From positions 1 to 21,722 of IMG/VR virus record IMGVR_UViG_3300036791_000321: DNA of 21,722 bases. One strand, written 5' to 3'. Positions within the stretch are counted from its first letter, which is position 1. Every line of letters starts with the position of its first letter. This document shows positions 5,332-11,474 of the stretch, in pieces. Source of the stretch: a virus. The notes under the pieces were generated by a model. That model did no database searches, was not told where the DNA came from, and saw only the letters and a program-made list of their open reading frames with translations. A program made the translations under genes and the position numbers.

Positions 5332-5546
5332 ATGTCCACGCGGACCCGCAATGGGTGCGTGCACGTGGTCACAATCCCCCCGACCGCAGCACCAATGAAC
5401 GCCCCCGCATCGCCCCAGGTCAGACGCTATTGCGCGTCTATCATCTGGTATACGCGCAATCTACCCGGGGCGCGTCTGTGGCGGTTCCGTGACACTTGGC
5501 GGCACGCCCGTTTCTTCCCAGCGTTCTCTAAGCCTGGGCGCACACT
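5276..5546. promoter_or_regulatory. Divergent control region between early operon and integrase
   Basis: About 270 bases between the diverging HTH gene and the integrase, more AT-rich than its surroundings. It holds the inverted operator-like pair, a dif-like core site (5429-5460), two copies of GCGCGTCT (5432-5439 and 5470-5477), and a low-confidence 72-codon plus-strand ORF from ATG 5332. Promoters for both directions should lie here. Confidence 0.55.
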
Positions 5547-5550
5547 GTGA
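5332..5550 (+). CDS. Uncertain small ORF ahead of integrase
   Basis: A 72-codon ORF starting MSTRTRNGCVHVVTIPP and ending FPAFSKPGRTL, rich in Arg and aromatic residues near its end. It has no recognised domain and no good ribosome binding site. Its only support is that its TGA overlaps the GTG start of the integrase as GTGA, the same junction type used throughout this genome. It covers the dif-like site, so it may simply be open by chance in a regulatory region. Confidence 0.2.
   Translation: MSTRTRNGCVHVVTIPPTAAPMNAPASPQVRRYCASIIWYTRNLPGARLWRFRDTWRHARFFPAFSKPGRTL
5429..5460. other. dif-like tyrosine recombinase core site, candidate attP
   Basis: Two 12-base arms, ATTGCGCGTCTA (5429-5440) and TATACGCGCAAT (5449-5460), are reverse complements at 11 of 12 positions and enclose an 8-base centre TCATCTGG. 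This is the geometry of core sites bound by XerC/D-like tyrosine recombinases. It lies 86 bases upstream of the integrase gene, a usual attP position. No host att site is in the window, so the assignment is inference. Confidence 0.45.
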
Positions 5551-6506
5551 GCGGTACCGGTACCCGCCGCAGTGCATCGAAGACGATGACGACCGCTGCT
5601 CGGGCCTCCGACTACCTGGGAGGGCGGCTGGCACGCGCCGAGATATCGGCGCGGTCGGCCACCCTGCACAGGTCCCGCCTCGTCACGCTGGTCGCCGTCT
5701 GTCCGAAGGTGACCGACCTCACCCGGGCGGGCATCGAGCGGTGGCTGGGTTCGCTCCAGGTGGCCGCCGCCAGCCGTCGGGCCTACCTGTCCACCGTAAA
5801 GGGTTTTACGGCGTGGCTGGTGGATGAGGGCGACCTGACGGCCGATCCCTGCGCCCGCGTGCCCCGGGTCCGCGAGCCGCGCCGGATGCCCCGGGCGCTG
5901 TCGCGGGCCCAGGTGCGGGCCCTCTTGGAGGTGCTGCCCGATGTCCGGGCCTGGGCGATCGTGATGCTCATGGTCGGCTGCGGGCTGCGGGCGGCCGAGG
6001 TCGGCGCGCTGGAGCTGGCCGACTGGGACCAGGGCCGCCAGACGTTGTTCATCCGGGGCAAGGGCGGCCACGAGCGCATGGTGCCCGTGCCCGACGAGGT
6101 CGGCGAGCACCTGGAGAAGCTGCTGACCGAACGGGGCTATGCCGCCGGTCCGCTCATCGTGGGACGGCGGCGCCAGTACGGGCAGCACCTAAGCCCGGCC
6201 GCCGTGTCCAACTACGTGTCGCGGTGGATGGCCGACGCCGGGATCAAGGCCGGGGCCTACGACGGGCGCTCGGGCCATGCGCTGCGCCACACCTGCGCCT
6301 CGGACGTCTTCGAGGCGTCCAAAGACCTGCGGACGGTGCAGGAGATGCTGGGCCACCAGCACCTGGCCACCACGGCCATCTACCTGCGCCACAGCGACCT
6401 GGACCGGATGCGGGCGGCCATGGCGGGCCGCGACTACACCAGCGACCCCGAGCCGACGCCACCGGCCGAGCCCACCCGGCGCGGCCACCTCCGGGTCGTG
6501 GCCTAG
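5547..6506 (+). CDS. int: Tyrosine recombinase (phage integrase, XerC/D-like)
   Basis: A 319-residue integrase with an N-terminal SAM-like core-binding domain (about 20-95) and the complete catalytic set: Arg148 in GCGLRAAEV, Lys172 in GKGGHERMVP, His244 and Arg247 in HALRHTCASD, His270 in MLGHQHL, and nucleophile Tyr279 in TTAIYLRHS. It integrates and, with helpers, excises the phage genome. The protein is compact and XerC/D-like, without a long arm-binding domain. GTG 5547 gives the longest form; ATG 5586 (MTTAARASDYLGG) is a good alternative. It is transcribed opposite to nearly all other genes, and its end converges on the lysis genes with several hairpins between. Confidence 0.93.
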   Translation: MSGTGTRRSASKTMTTAARASDYLGGRLARAEISARSATLHRSRLVTLVAVCPKVTDLTRAGIERWLGSLQVAAASRRAYLSTVKGFTAWLVDEGDLTADPCARVPRVREPRRMPRALSRAQVRALLEVLPDVRAWAIVMLMVGCGLRAAEVGALELADWDQGRQTLFIRGKGGHERMVPVPDEVGEHLEKLLTERGYAAGPLIVGRRRQYGQHLSPAAVSNYVSRWMADAGIKAGAYDGRSGHALRHTCASDVFEASKDLRTVQEMLGHQHLATTAIYLRHSDLDRMRAAMAGRDYTSDPEPTPPAEPTRRGHLRVVA

Positions 6507-6552
6507 TCCCTAGGGATTAGCCCTAGGCACAGAAATACCCAACGGGTGTTTG

Positions 6553-6570
6553 CCGGGGACCCGTCCCCGG
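6553..6570. terminator. GC-rich hairpin after integrase
   Basis: CCGGGGAC and GTCCCCGG are perfect reverse complements around a two-base centre, 47 bases past the integrase stop. There is no T tract, as is common for actinobacterial intrinsic terminators. Confidence 0.4.
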
Positions 6571-6583
6571 GCAGATGATGGTG

Positions 6584-6646
6584 GGGGGGGCCAGGGTAGG
6601 CGGTTCACGCGGTACCCATTCCCGTTGCCGCCGCCCTGGCACCCCC
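6584..6646. terminator. Long imperfect hairpin
   Basis: A G run followed by GCCAGGG-TA-GGCGG (ending 6603) can pair with CCGCC-G-CCCTGGC-A-CCCCC (6628-6646), giving about 17 base pairs with small bulges and a loop at 6604-6627. It lies between convergent genes, consistent with a bidirectional terminator. Confidence 0.35.
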
Positions 6647-6730
6647 TCGCATTAACCCTATACAGCCCTCGCTAATCCTGCATTGGTGCCATTAGCGCGA
6701 CCGGTGGCGATCCGTACCGTGGGCGGCGGC

Positions 6731-6771
6731 GGGCGCCCGGTGCTCCATCCCGTCTGGGGCGCTGGGCGCCC
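6731..6771 (+). terminator. 16-bp hairpin next to the holin-like gene stop
   Basis: Bases 6731-6746 can pair without gap to 6756-6771, leaving a 9-base loop. Three of the 16 pairs are G-U in plus-strand RNA and would be mismatches in the opposite RNA, so the structure favours a plus-strand transcript reading out of integrase. It ends two bases before the stop codon of the minus-strand gene. Confidence 0.45.
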
Positions 6772-6772
6772 G

Positions 6773-6958
6773 TCAGTCCCGACGCCGGTGGCCGATGTCG
6801 GACAGCATCTCGTCCACCGGCACGATGCCCACCAGCACGGCGCCGACGATGAGCTGGCCCACGTTCGGGCTGGCGCCCACCAGGCCGTCGAGGATCACCG
6901 CCACGCCCAGCACGAACAGCACCAGCCGCCGCAGCCCCACCCAGACGGCCGGGACCAC
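6773..6958 (-). CDS. Holin-like membrane protein next to endolysin
   Basis: A 61-residue protein starting at GTG 6958, one base after the endolysin stop. It has two hydrophobic segments (RLVLFVLGVAVILDGLVG, 10-27, and VGQLIVGAVLVGIVPV, 32-47) and a charged tail ending MLSDIGHRRRD. Size, two helices, charged C-terminus and position directly after the amidase fit a holin that releases the endolysin through the membrane. An upstream frame extension exists but lies in endolysin coding sequence and reads as out-of-frame sequence. Another two-helix protein at 612-776 competes for the role. Confidence 0.65.
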   Translation of the reverse strand: MVPAVWVGLRRLVLFVLGVAVILDGLVGASPNVGQLIVGAVLVGIVPVDEMLSDIGHRRRD

Positions 6959-6959
6959 G

Positions 6960-7760
6960 TCAGGCCCGATCGGGGCGGCCCTTGTACGGCGCCGAGCCGT
7001 AGGCGAACACCGAGCCGTCGCTGATGAGCAGCCAGTAGCCGTCGTCGCCGTGACCGGCGATGCCGACGACCGACTGACCGGCCTGGATGCGGTCGTCGCC
7101 CGTCCCGTCATACGGCGACCCTTTGTTCTGGGCCGAGCCGAAGGCGTAGATGGCGCCGTCCTCGGTGGTCGTCCAGTAGCCCTGGCCGTCCTCGGTCGCT
7201 GCGATCATGGTGCGTCCCTTCCGTTGGGCTGGTGCGGGCCCGGCTGACCCGTGCACGGCCTGGGTAATGACCTGATCCATAGGGAAGCCGTCGCCACAGT
7301 CCCAGTGGCCGCCACCGGCCGCGCCGAGGTCGACGTGCTGGCAGACGCCCCGGCTGCGCCCGTCCTGGGCCTGGGTGGCGTTCAGCCGGACAATGGGAAT
7401 GCCGAACGCCGCCGCCTCCTCGGCGATCCACTTGGCGCAGTTGTCGAGCATGTTGGGATGCGCCGCCCACTCGGCGGGCGACCAGGCGGCGAAGCCGCAG
7501 AGCTCGATCTGGACGGCATACGGATTGGCGTCGGCCGCCGTCCATGCCTTCTGGTCACGCTTGACGTACTCGCCGACCGTGTTGACCTTGTCGTCGCTTC
7601 CGGTGTGGGAACTGACCTGGTTGGCCGGATTGGCGAACCACCCGCCGAGCGACTCGATCGTGGTCGAGCCCTCGGCCGTGTGCAGCACGATCAGCCGCAC
7701 CGCTGACCCGCCGCGGCTGGAGTAGCACGCCGTCGGCAGCCAGACGCGGTCGAGCGTCAC
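6960..7760 (-). CDS. Endolysin, N-acetylmuramoyl-L-alanine amidase with GYW repeats
   Basis: A 266-residue lysin. Residues about 20-170 form an Amidase_2/PGRP-type zinc amidase: VRLIVLHTAEGSTT with ligand His27, VQIELCGFAAWS, and GVCQHVDLG with His142, followed by 'HWDCGDGFPMDQVI' with the third ligand at Asp154/Cys155. It cleaves the bond between muramic acid and L-Ala in peptidoglycan. Residues about 185-262 hold two repeats (GYWTTTEDGAIYAFGSAQNKG and GYWLLISDGSVFAYGSAPYKG), which resemble surface repeats of Acidimicrobiia-type actinobacteria and probably replace a usual wall-binding domain. Start GTG 7760 overlaps the upstream stop as GTGA. Confidence 0.88.
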   Translation of the reverse strand: MTLDRVWLPTACYSSRGGSAVRLIVLHTAEGSTTIESLGGWFANPANQVSSHTGSDDKVNTVGEYVKRDQKAWTAADANPYAVQIELCGFAAWSPAEWAAHPNMLDNCAKWIAEEAAAFGIPIVRLNATQAQDGRSRGVCQHVDLGAAGGGHWDCGDGFPMDQVITQAVHGSAGPAPAQRKGRTMIAATEDGQGYWTTTEDGAIYAFGSAQNKGSPYDGTGDDRIQAGQSVVGIAGHGDDGYWLLISDGSVFAYGSAPYKGRPDRA

Positions 7761-7906
7761 GCCGCGCCGCCCTCGCTGTCGACGTCATCGTCGCGGCCCC
7801 AGGGCTCGGACGGCTCGGCGTCGGGCTCGGGGACCGGGTCGGGCGCCGGGACCTCGTCGTCGGGGCGTGCGTGCTGCGGCTCGTGGTCGGGTGTGGTGTC
7901 GGGCAT
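7757..7906 (-). CDS. Acidic, proline-rich 49-residue protein
   Basis: ATG 7906 follows a strong ribosome binding site (GAAGGAGA about 5 bases upstream). The peptide is Asp/Glu/Pro-rich (MPDTTPDHEPQHARPDDEVP, later DPVPEPDAEPSEPWGRDDDV) and looks disordered. Its stop overlaps the endolysin start as GTGA, so it probably couples to endolysin translation. No function can be read from the sequence. Confidence 0.65.
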   Translation of the reverse strand: MPDTTPDHEPQHARPDDEVPAPDPVPEPDAEPSEPWGRDDDVDSEGGAA

Positions 7907-7987
7907 GGGTGTCTCCTTCGCGTTCTCCCCGGTACCTGGGTCCGGGCGGGTCGTTTGCGGGGCTTAGATCGAAGCGTTGAGCAGGGC

Positions 7988-8341
7988 TTACGTGGGGCCG
8001 CCCGTGCCCGCCAGGCGGTTGCCCTCGGCGTCGAAGAACAGCCCGGCCATGGTCGGCCAGTCGGCCTGTACGGCGCTCAATATCTGGGCGTCCTCGATCA
8101 GCGCCGAATCGACGCCGCCGTGGCCGTCGTCAGCAGCATCGGCGAACCCGGGCGCCGCCGCCAGCATCCGCAGGAAGGACGCGCTGACCGGCCCGTCGCT
8201 GCGCAGCACCGCCGAGGCCAGCGCGGTGAACTGCGGGCGGGCGTCGTCCTTGAAGATGTCGGCCTGCTCGGTCTGCGCCGCCCGGGTTCGATTCTGGAAG
8301 TCGGGGTCGATCTCCAATAGCGACACGGTCAAATAGGTCAT
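7988..8341 (-). CDS. Hypothetical tail-region protein
   Basis: A 117-residue protein starting at ATG 8341 behind an excellent ribosome binding site (AAGGAGGA about 10 bases upstream), 20 bases after the receptor-binding protein stop. It looks mainly helical: 'LLEIDPDFQNRTRAAQTEQADIFKDDARPQFTALASAVLR', then an Asp-rich stretch 'GFADAADDGHGGVDSALIEDAQIL'. Similar small helical proteins often sit between tail tip and lysis genes in actinophages, but I recognise no named family. It may be a minor virion or chaperone protein. Confidence 0.65.
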   Translation of the reverse strand: MTYLTVSLLEIDPDFQNRTRAAQTEQADIFKDDARPQFTALASAVLRSDGPVSASFLRMLAAAPGFADAADDGHGGVDSALIEDAQILSAVQADWPTMAGLFFDAEGNRLAGTGGPT

Positions 8342-8360
8342 CGTGGATTGTCCTCCTTGG

Positions 8361-9362
8361 TCAGGTCCCGGCGCCCAGGTAACTGGCGGTGGCGTAGGTC
8401 CACGTACCGGAGGCGACGCCACCCAGGGCCGTCGAGCCCACCTGCAGGGTGTAGCGCCGGTCGCCCGCGTTGAGAAAAGTGGTCTGCACACAGACGGCCG
8501 TCATCGTGGTGCCGACGCCGGAGTGGTTGGTCGAGCCCGCCTCGGGCGTGGTGCCGTTGGTGCCCAGCACGGCCTGCACCCACTGCCCGGCGCCGCTGGC
8601 CGAGGCCGAGAGGATGACCACGAACTGCCACCAACCGGCGACGGGGGCGGTAAAAAAGCCGTTCGTGGTGTCATAGACGGCGTAGTCGTCTCTCGTGACG
8701 GCGTTCATCACGAGCGGGACATAGCCCGCGGTGTTTAGCGTCCAGGCCGACGAGCGGAAGACCCGGGACCGCAGTACCGAGGTGGCCTTACGGTAGAGGC
8801 CGCCGTTGACGCCGCCCTTGGCCACCCAGACCTCGCCGTTGCTATCGGTGAAGCTGGCGAACGGTGCCCCGGCGCCGAGCGGCGGCGGAATGTTCAGGCC
8901 GAGCATCTTGCGCCGGTCGGTCACCTGGGCCGGGGTGATCCAGTTTTGGCCGCCGGTCACGAGGATCGAGGCAATGGCCAGGCTGTTGACCGGCGTGGCC
9001 GGTACGGCGCCGTTGACGACCCCGGCGATGGCGGTGAAGACGAAGTCGTCGTTGGTCCCGGCGTCGACGGTCGAGTCGCGCACGGTGGCCACGATCAGGT
9101 CGTTACGGTTCGACCCCGACACCGGCGGCTGGGTCAGCGTCACCGGCTCGACGCCGTCGGAGCTGATCAGCGCCGTGGTCCCGTCGGTCAACGGCACGAC
9201 GGCATTACCGGCCGACATCTTGATCACCAACGTGGTCGAGTCGGCGCTGGCCGCGAGGCCCTGGTTCACGCCGCCGGTCGGCCACATCATGTTGAGCAGC
9301 ACCCGGTCGAGGCTGGCCGGGTAGTGGTTCTTCTGCTGCCACAGCGGGGCATAGCGGGTCAT
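8361..9362 (-). CDS. Tail tip/receptor-binding protein with C1q-like C-terminal domain
   Basis: A 333-residue protein. The N-terminal about 160 residues match the baseplate-attachment part of actinophage minor tail proteins: 'YPASLDRVLLNMMWPTGGVNQGLAA', 'SGNAVVPLTDGTTA'-like strands, 'SGSNRNDLIVATVRDSTVDAGTNDD' and 'LAIASILVTGGQNWITPAQVTDRR'. After a linker, residues about 198-333 look like a C1q/TNF-type jelly roll: FFTAPVAGWWQFVVILSASA, 'VCVQTTFLNAGDRRYTLQVGST' and the terminal YATASYLGAGT. Such domains trimerise and bind the host surface. Start ATG 9362 has GGGAGGAC upstream. I infer that it is the receptor-binding protein. Confidence 0.75.
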   Translation of the reverse strand: MTRYAPLWQQKNHYPASLDRVLLNMMWPTGGVNQGLAASADSTTLVIKMSAGNAVVPLTDGTTALISSDGVEPVTLTQPPVSGSNRNDLIVATVRDSTVDAGTNDDFVFTAIAGVVNGAVPATPVNSLAIASILVTGGQNWITPAQVTDRRKMLGLNIPPPLGAGAPFASFTDSNGEVWVAKGGVNGGLYRKATSVLRSRVFRSSAWTLNTAGYVPLVMNAVTRDDYAVYDTTNGFFTAPVAGWWQFVVILSASASGAGQWVQAVLGTNGTTPEAGSTNHSGVGTTMTAVCVQTTFLNAGDRRYTLQVGSTALGGVASGTWTYATASYLGAGT

Positions 9363-9372
9363 GGCGTCCTCC

Positions 9373-10623
9373 CTAACGCCGGGCCAGGGCGGCGATCGAG
9401 CGACTGTGGGCCTGGAACATGTCGGCGAACTGGGTATCGGGCCGGGCCGTGGTGATGGCGAGGGCCTCGGAGCCGTCGTCGTCCACGTTGAATTCCATTT
9501 CGACCACCCGCACGGCGTCCTCCACGTGCAGGCGCCCCGAGTCGACCCGTATCTCGATGGTGTCGCCGATCCAGAAGTCGGCCCGGTTGCGCCAGCGGCC
9601 CGGGATGATGTTGAAGGTGAAGCTGGGGTCGGCCGTGCTGTGTATCTCCACCAGGCCGACGGCCGTCTCATCCAGCGAAGTCTGCAGGTTCGACTCGGGG
9701 TAGGACGCGGCAGTGTCCCAGTAGCCCTCGGGCCCGACGCTGGCGTCGGCCACCGACTTGGCCGAGAAGATCGGCACCGTGGTGGCCGGTTGCCCGGAGA
9801 CGTTCATCGGCGTTATCGAGGCGCCCGACACCCTGATGTAATTGGCGTAGTCGGACGTGGCGAAGGTGCGGGTCAGGCTGGTCACGGTCACGCCATACTC
9901 GGCGACGAACGGCTTGACCACGCCGCGGGTCGGGAACCAGACCCAGGCCACGCCGGGCTGGGCGTTGGCCAGCGGGTCGTTCGGCTCGACGCCCCACTCG
10001 AAGCCGCCGTCGCAGTTGCCGAGGGCGGTGATGTTGGCGTCGATCTGCTCGCCGCCGTAGACGATGCGCTGTCGCTGGGTCGCCGTGTCGGCGTCCGAGC
10101 GGTACGAGCTGTCCGGGTTCCGCACGCCGCCCCACGTCACGCCCATGTTGTGCTTGCCGGTCTGGGTCTGGTTGACGTTCAGCTTGACCATGTTGGCCTG
10201 GTCGATGGTGGCCGTGACGCCCAGCGCCGGGTCGTAGACCTGGCCCGGGGCGGCGATCACCCGGCGCCCGAACATGGCCCGGTAATCGGCGCAGTGCACG
10301 GTGACGGTGTGGACCGTCTCGGACAGCTGGTCTTCGATGCGGGCGATCGGGCCCCGGAAATAGCAGACGTAGACGAGGTTGACCGGGTCCCAGCGGTAGA
10401 CCACGACGTCTTGCACCAGTTCTTTGAGCTGGATGGCCTGCGGGCTGTTGCCGTCGATGACGAAGTCGAACGTGGCGGCGTCCCACAGGTACATATGCAG
10501 GTCCCGGCTGCGGACGTCGGGCAGGGTGGCCACCTGGCCGCCCGTCGGGTAACGGTTCCAGAGCTCGACGCGCCACCAGACGTTTGAGGGCGGGTCACTC
10601 GCGGCGAGCGGGGCGACGGTCAT
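9373..10623 (-). CDS. Minor tail/baseplate protein (ReqiPepy6 Gp37-like)
   Basis: A 416-residue protein of the actinophage minor-tail type. The start region 'WWRVELWNRYPTGGQVATL', 'FDFVIDGNSPQAIQLKELVQDVVVYRWDP' and 'IARIEDQLSETVHTVTVHCADYRAMFGRR' match the pattern of Siphovirus Gp37-like tail proteins, which form the hub below the distal tail protein. The C-terminal part ('FTFNIIPGRWRNRADFWIGDTIEIRVDSG', 'VRVVEMEFNVDDDGSEAL') resembles the galectin-like/hub end. Start ATG 10623 overlaps the distal tail gene stop as ATGA. Confidence 0.75.
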   Translation of the reverse strand: MTVAPLAASDPPSNVWWRVELWNRYPTGGQVATLPDVRSRDLHMYLWDAATFDFVIDGNSPQAIQLKELVQDVVVYRWDPVNLVYVCYFRGPIARIEDQLSETVHTVTVHCADYRAMFGRRVIAAPGQVYDPALGVTATIDQANMVKLNVNQTQTGKHNMGVTWGGVRNPDSSYRSDADTATQRQRIVYGGEQIDANITALGNCDGGFEWGVEPNDPLANAQPGVAWVWFPTRGVVKPFVAEYGVTVTSLTRTFATSDYANYIRVSGASITPMNVSGQPATTVPIFSAKSVADASVGPEGYWDTAASYPESNLQTSLDETAVGLVEIHSTADPSFTFNIIPGRWRNRADFWIGDTIEIRVDSGRLHVEDAVRVVEMEFNVDDDGSEALAITTARPDTQFADMFQAHSRSIAALARR

Positions 10624-11474
10624 ATCAGATACGGGTCGTTCCACGAGACGCCGAGGGCGGTGTTCGTGCCGATGCCGCTGGCCGACAGGGCCAGGGCCGT
10701 GGTCCCGCCCGGTGGGAAGCTGGGCCAGACCCCGGACGGGTGCCAGCCGCAGGCGCCGTAGGCGTCCAGCCCGTTCAGCGTCACGGTGCGGGCGTTGCAG
10801 TCGATCGAGAGCAGGTCCCCGGTGCCGAGCGCATAGCCCGACGCCAGGGCGATCTGGAACGACGAGGCGCCGACGACGATGGCCGACGCCGGGCCGTGCA
10901 CCCCGATCACCGGCCGGGCGGCCACGGTGCCGTCGTTCTCGGCCTGCAGGGTGTCGGTGGCGGCGCGCTGGGACGGCGGCGGGTACAGCCGGTCGAACGT
11001 GAGGTCGTAGGGCCGCCCGGCCAGCAGCGTCTTCTGGGTCGAGTCGTAGATCAGCGGGTCGGGCGCCTTCCAGGCGATCGAGAATGCCGACAGGCTCGGA
11101 TGGTTGAACGGGGCCGAGAAGGCCGACGCCCGGATGTTGACGTAGCGCAGCGGGACGTCGGTATCGGTCTGGACATAGAGGAAGTTTCGGGTCGCCGGGT
11201 CCAGGTACGGGGCGAAGGCGTCGAGGGCCTTGGAGCGCGAGCCCTTGGACGAGGGGACGACGCTGCCGACGATGCTGACCACCCGGGCCCCTCTGAACTT
11301 GGTGAAGTCGAGCAGGCCGTCGGCGTTGGCCCGGGGGTTGGCGTTCTCGCGGATGTCGGGGTAGCCCAGGTCGACCTGCTCGATCACGTAGCCCGCCGTC
11401 GGGTCCATGAGGTTCAACTGGGCGCCGCCGCTGCCCGTCTGCAGGTAGAGCATGACCGGGGAATTGCAGACCAT
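10620..11474 (-). CDS. Distal tail protein (Dit-like)
   Basis: A 284-residue protein directly after the tape measure gene, where the distal tail protein lies in siphoviruses. It has an N-terminal beta-rich half (LYLQTGSGGAQLNLMDPTAGY ... TKFRGARVVSIVGSVV ... YLDPATRNFLYVQTDTDVPLRYVNIRA), typical of tail-tube-like distal rings, and a C-terminal domain ('PVIGVHGPASAIVVGASSFQIAL', 'LLSIDCNARTVTLNGLDAYG') that looks like the outer carbohydrate-module-like part. Start ATG 11474 shares one base with the tape measure stop (TGATG). Confidence 0.75.
   Translation of the reverse strand: MVCNSPVMLYLQTGSGGAQLNLMDPTAGYVIEQVDLGYPDIRENANPRANADGLLDFTKFRGARVVSIVGSVVPSSKGSRSKALDAFAPYLDPATRNFLYVQTDTDVPLRYVNIRASAFSAPFNHPSLSAFSIAWKAPDPLIYDSTQKTLLAGRPYDLTFDRLYPPPSQRAATDTLQAENDGTVAARPVIGVHGPASAIVVGASSFQIALASGYALGTGDLLSIDCNARTVTLNGLDAYGACGWHPSGVWPSFPPGGTTALALSASGIGTNTALGVSWNDPYLI

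Larger units (their letters stand above)
6507..6772. other. Convergent intergenic region with hairpins and repeats
   Basis: No gene is seen. The region separates the ends of integrase (plus) and the holin-like gene (minus). It contains CCTAGG twice (6509-6514, 6522-6527), GGATTAGC (6514-6521) matched by its reverse complement GCTAATCC (6671-6678), CGCTAAT/ATTAGCG (6670-6676 and 6691-6697, 14-base spacer), and three hairpin candidates listed separately. It probably ends transcription from both sides. Arm-type integrase sites are also possible. Confidence 0.5.
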
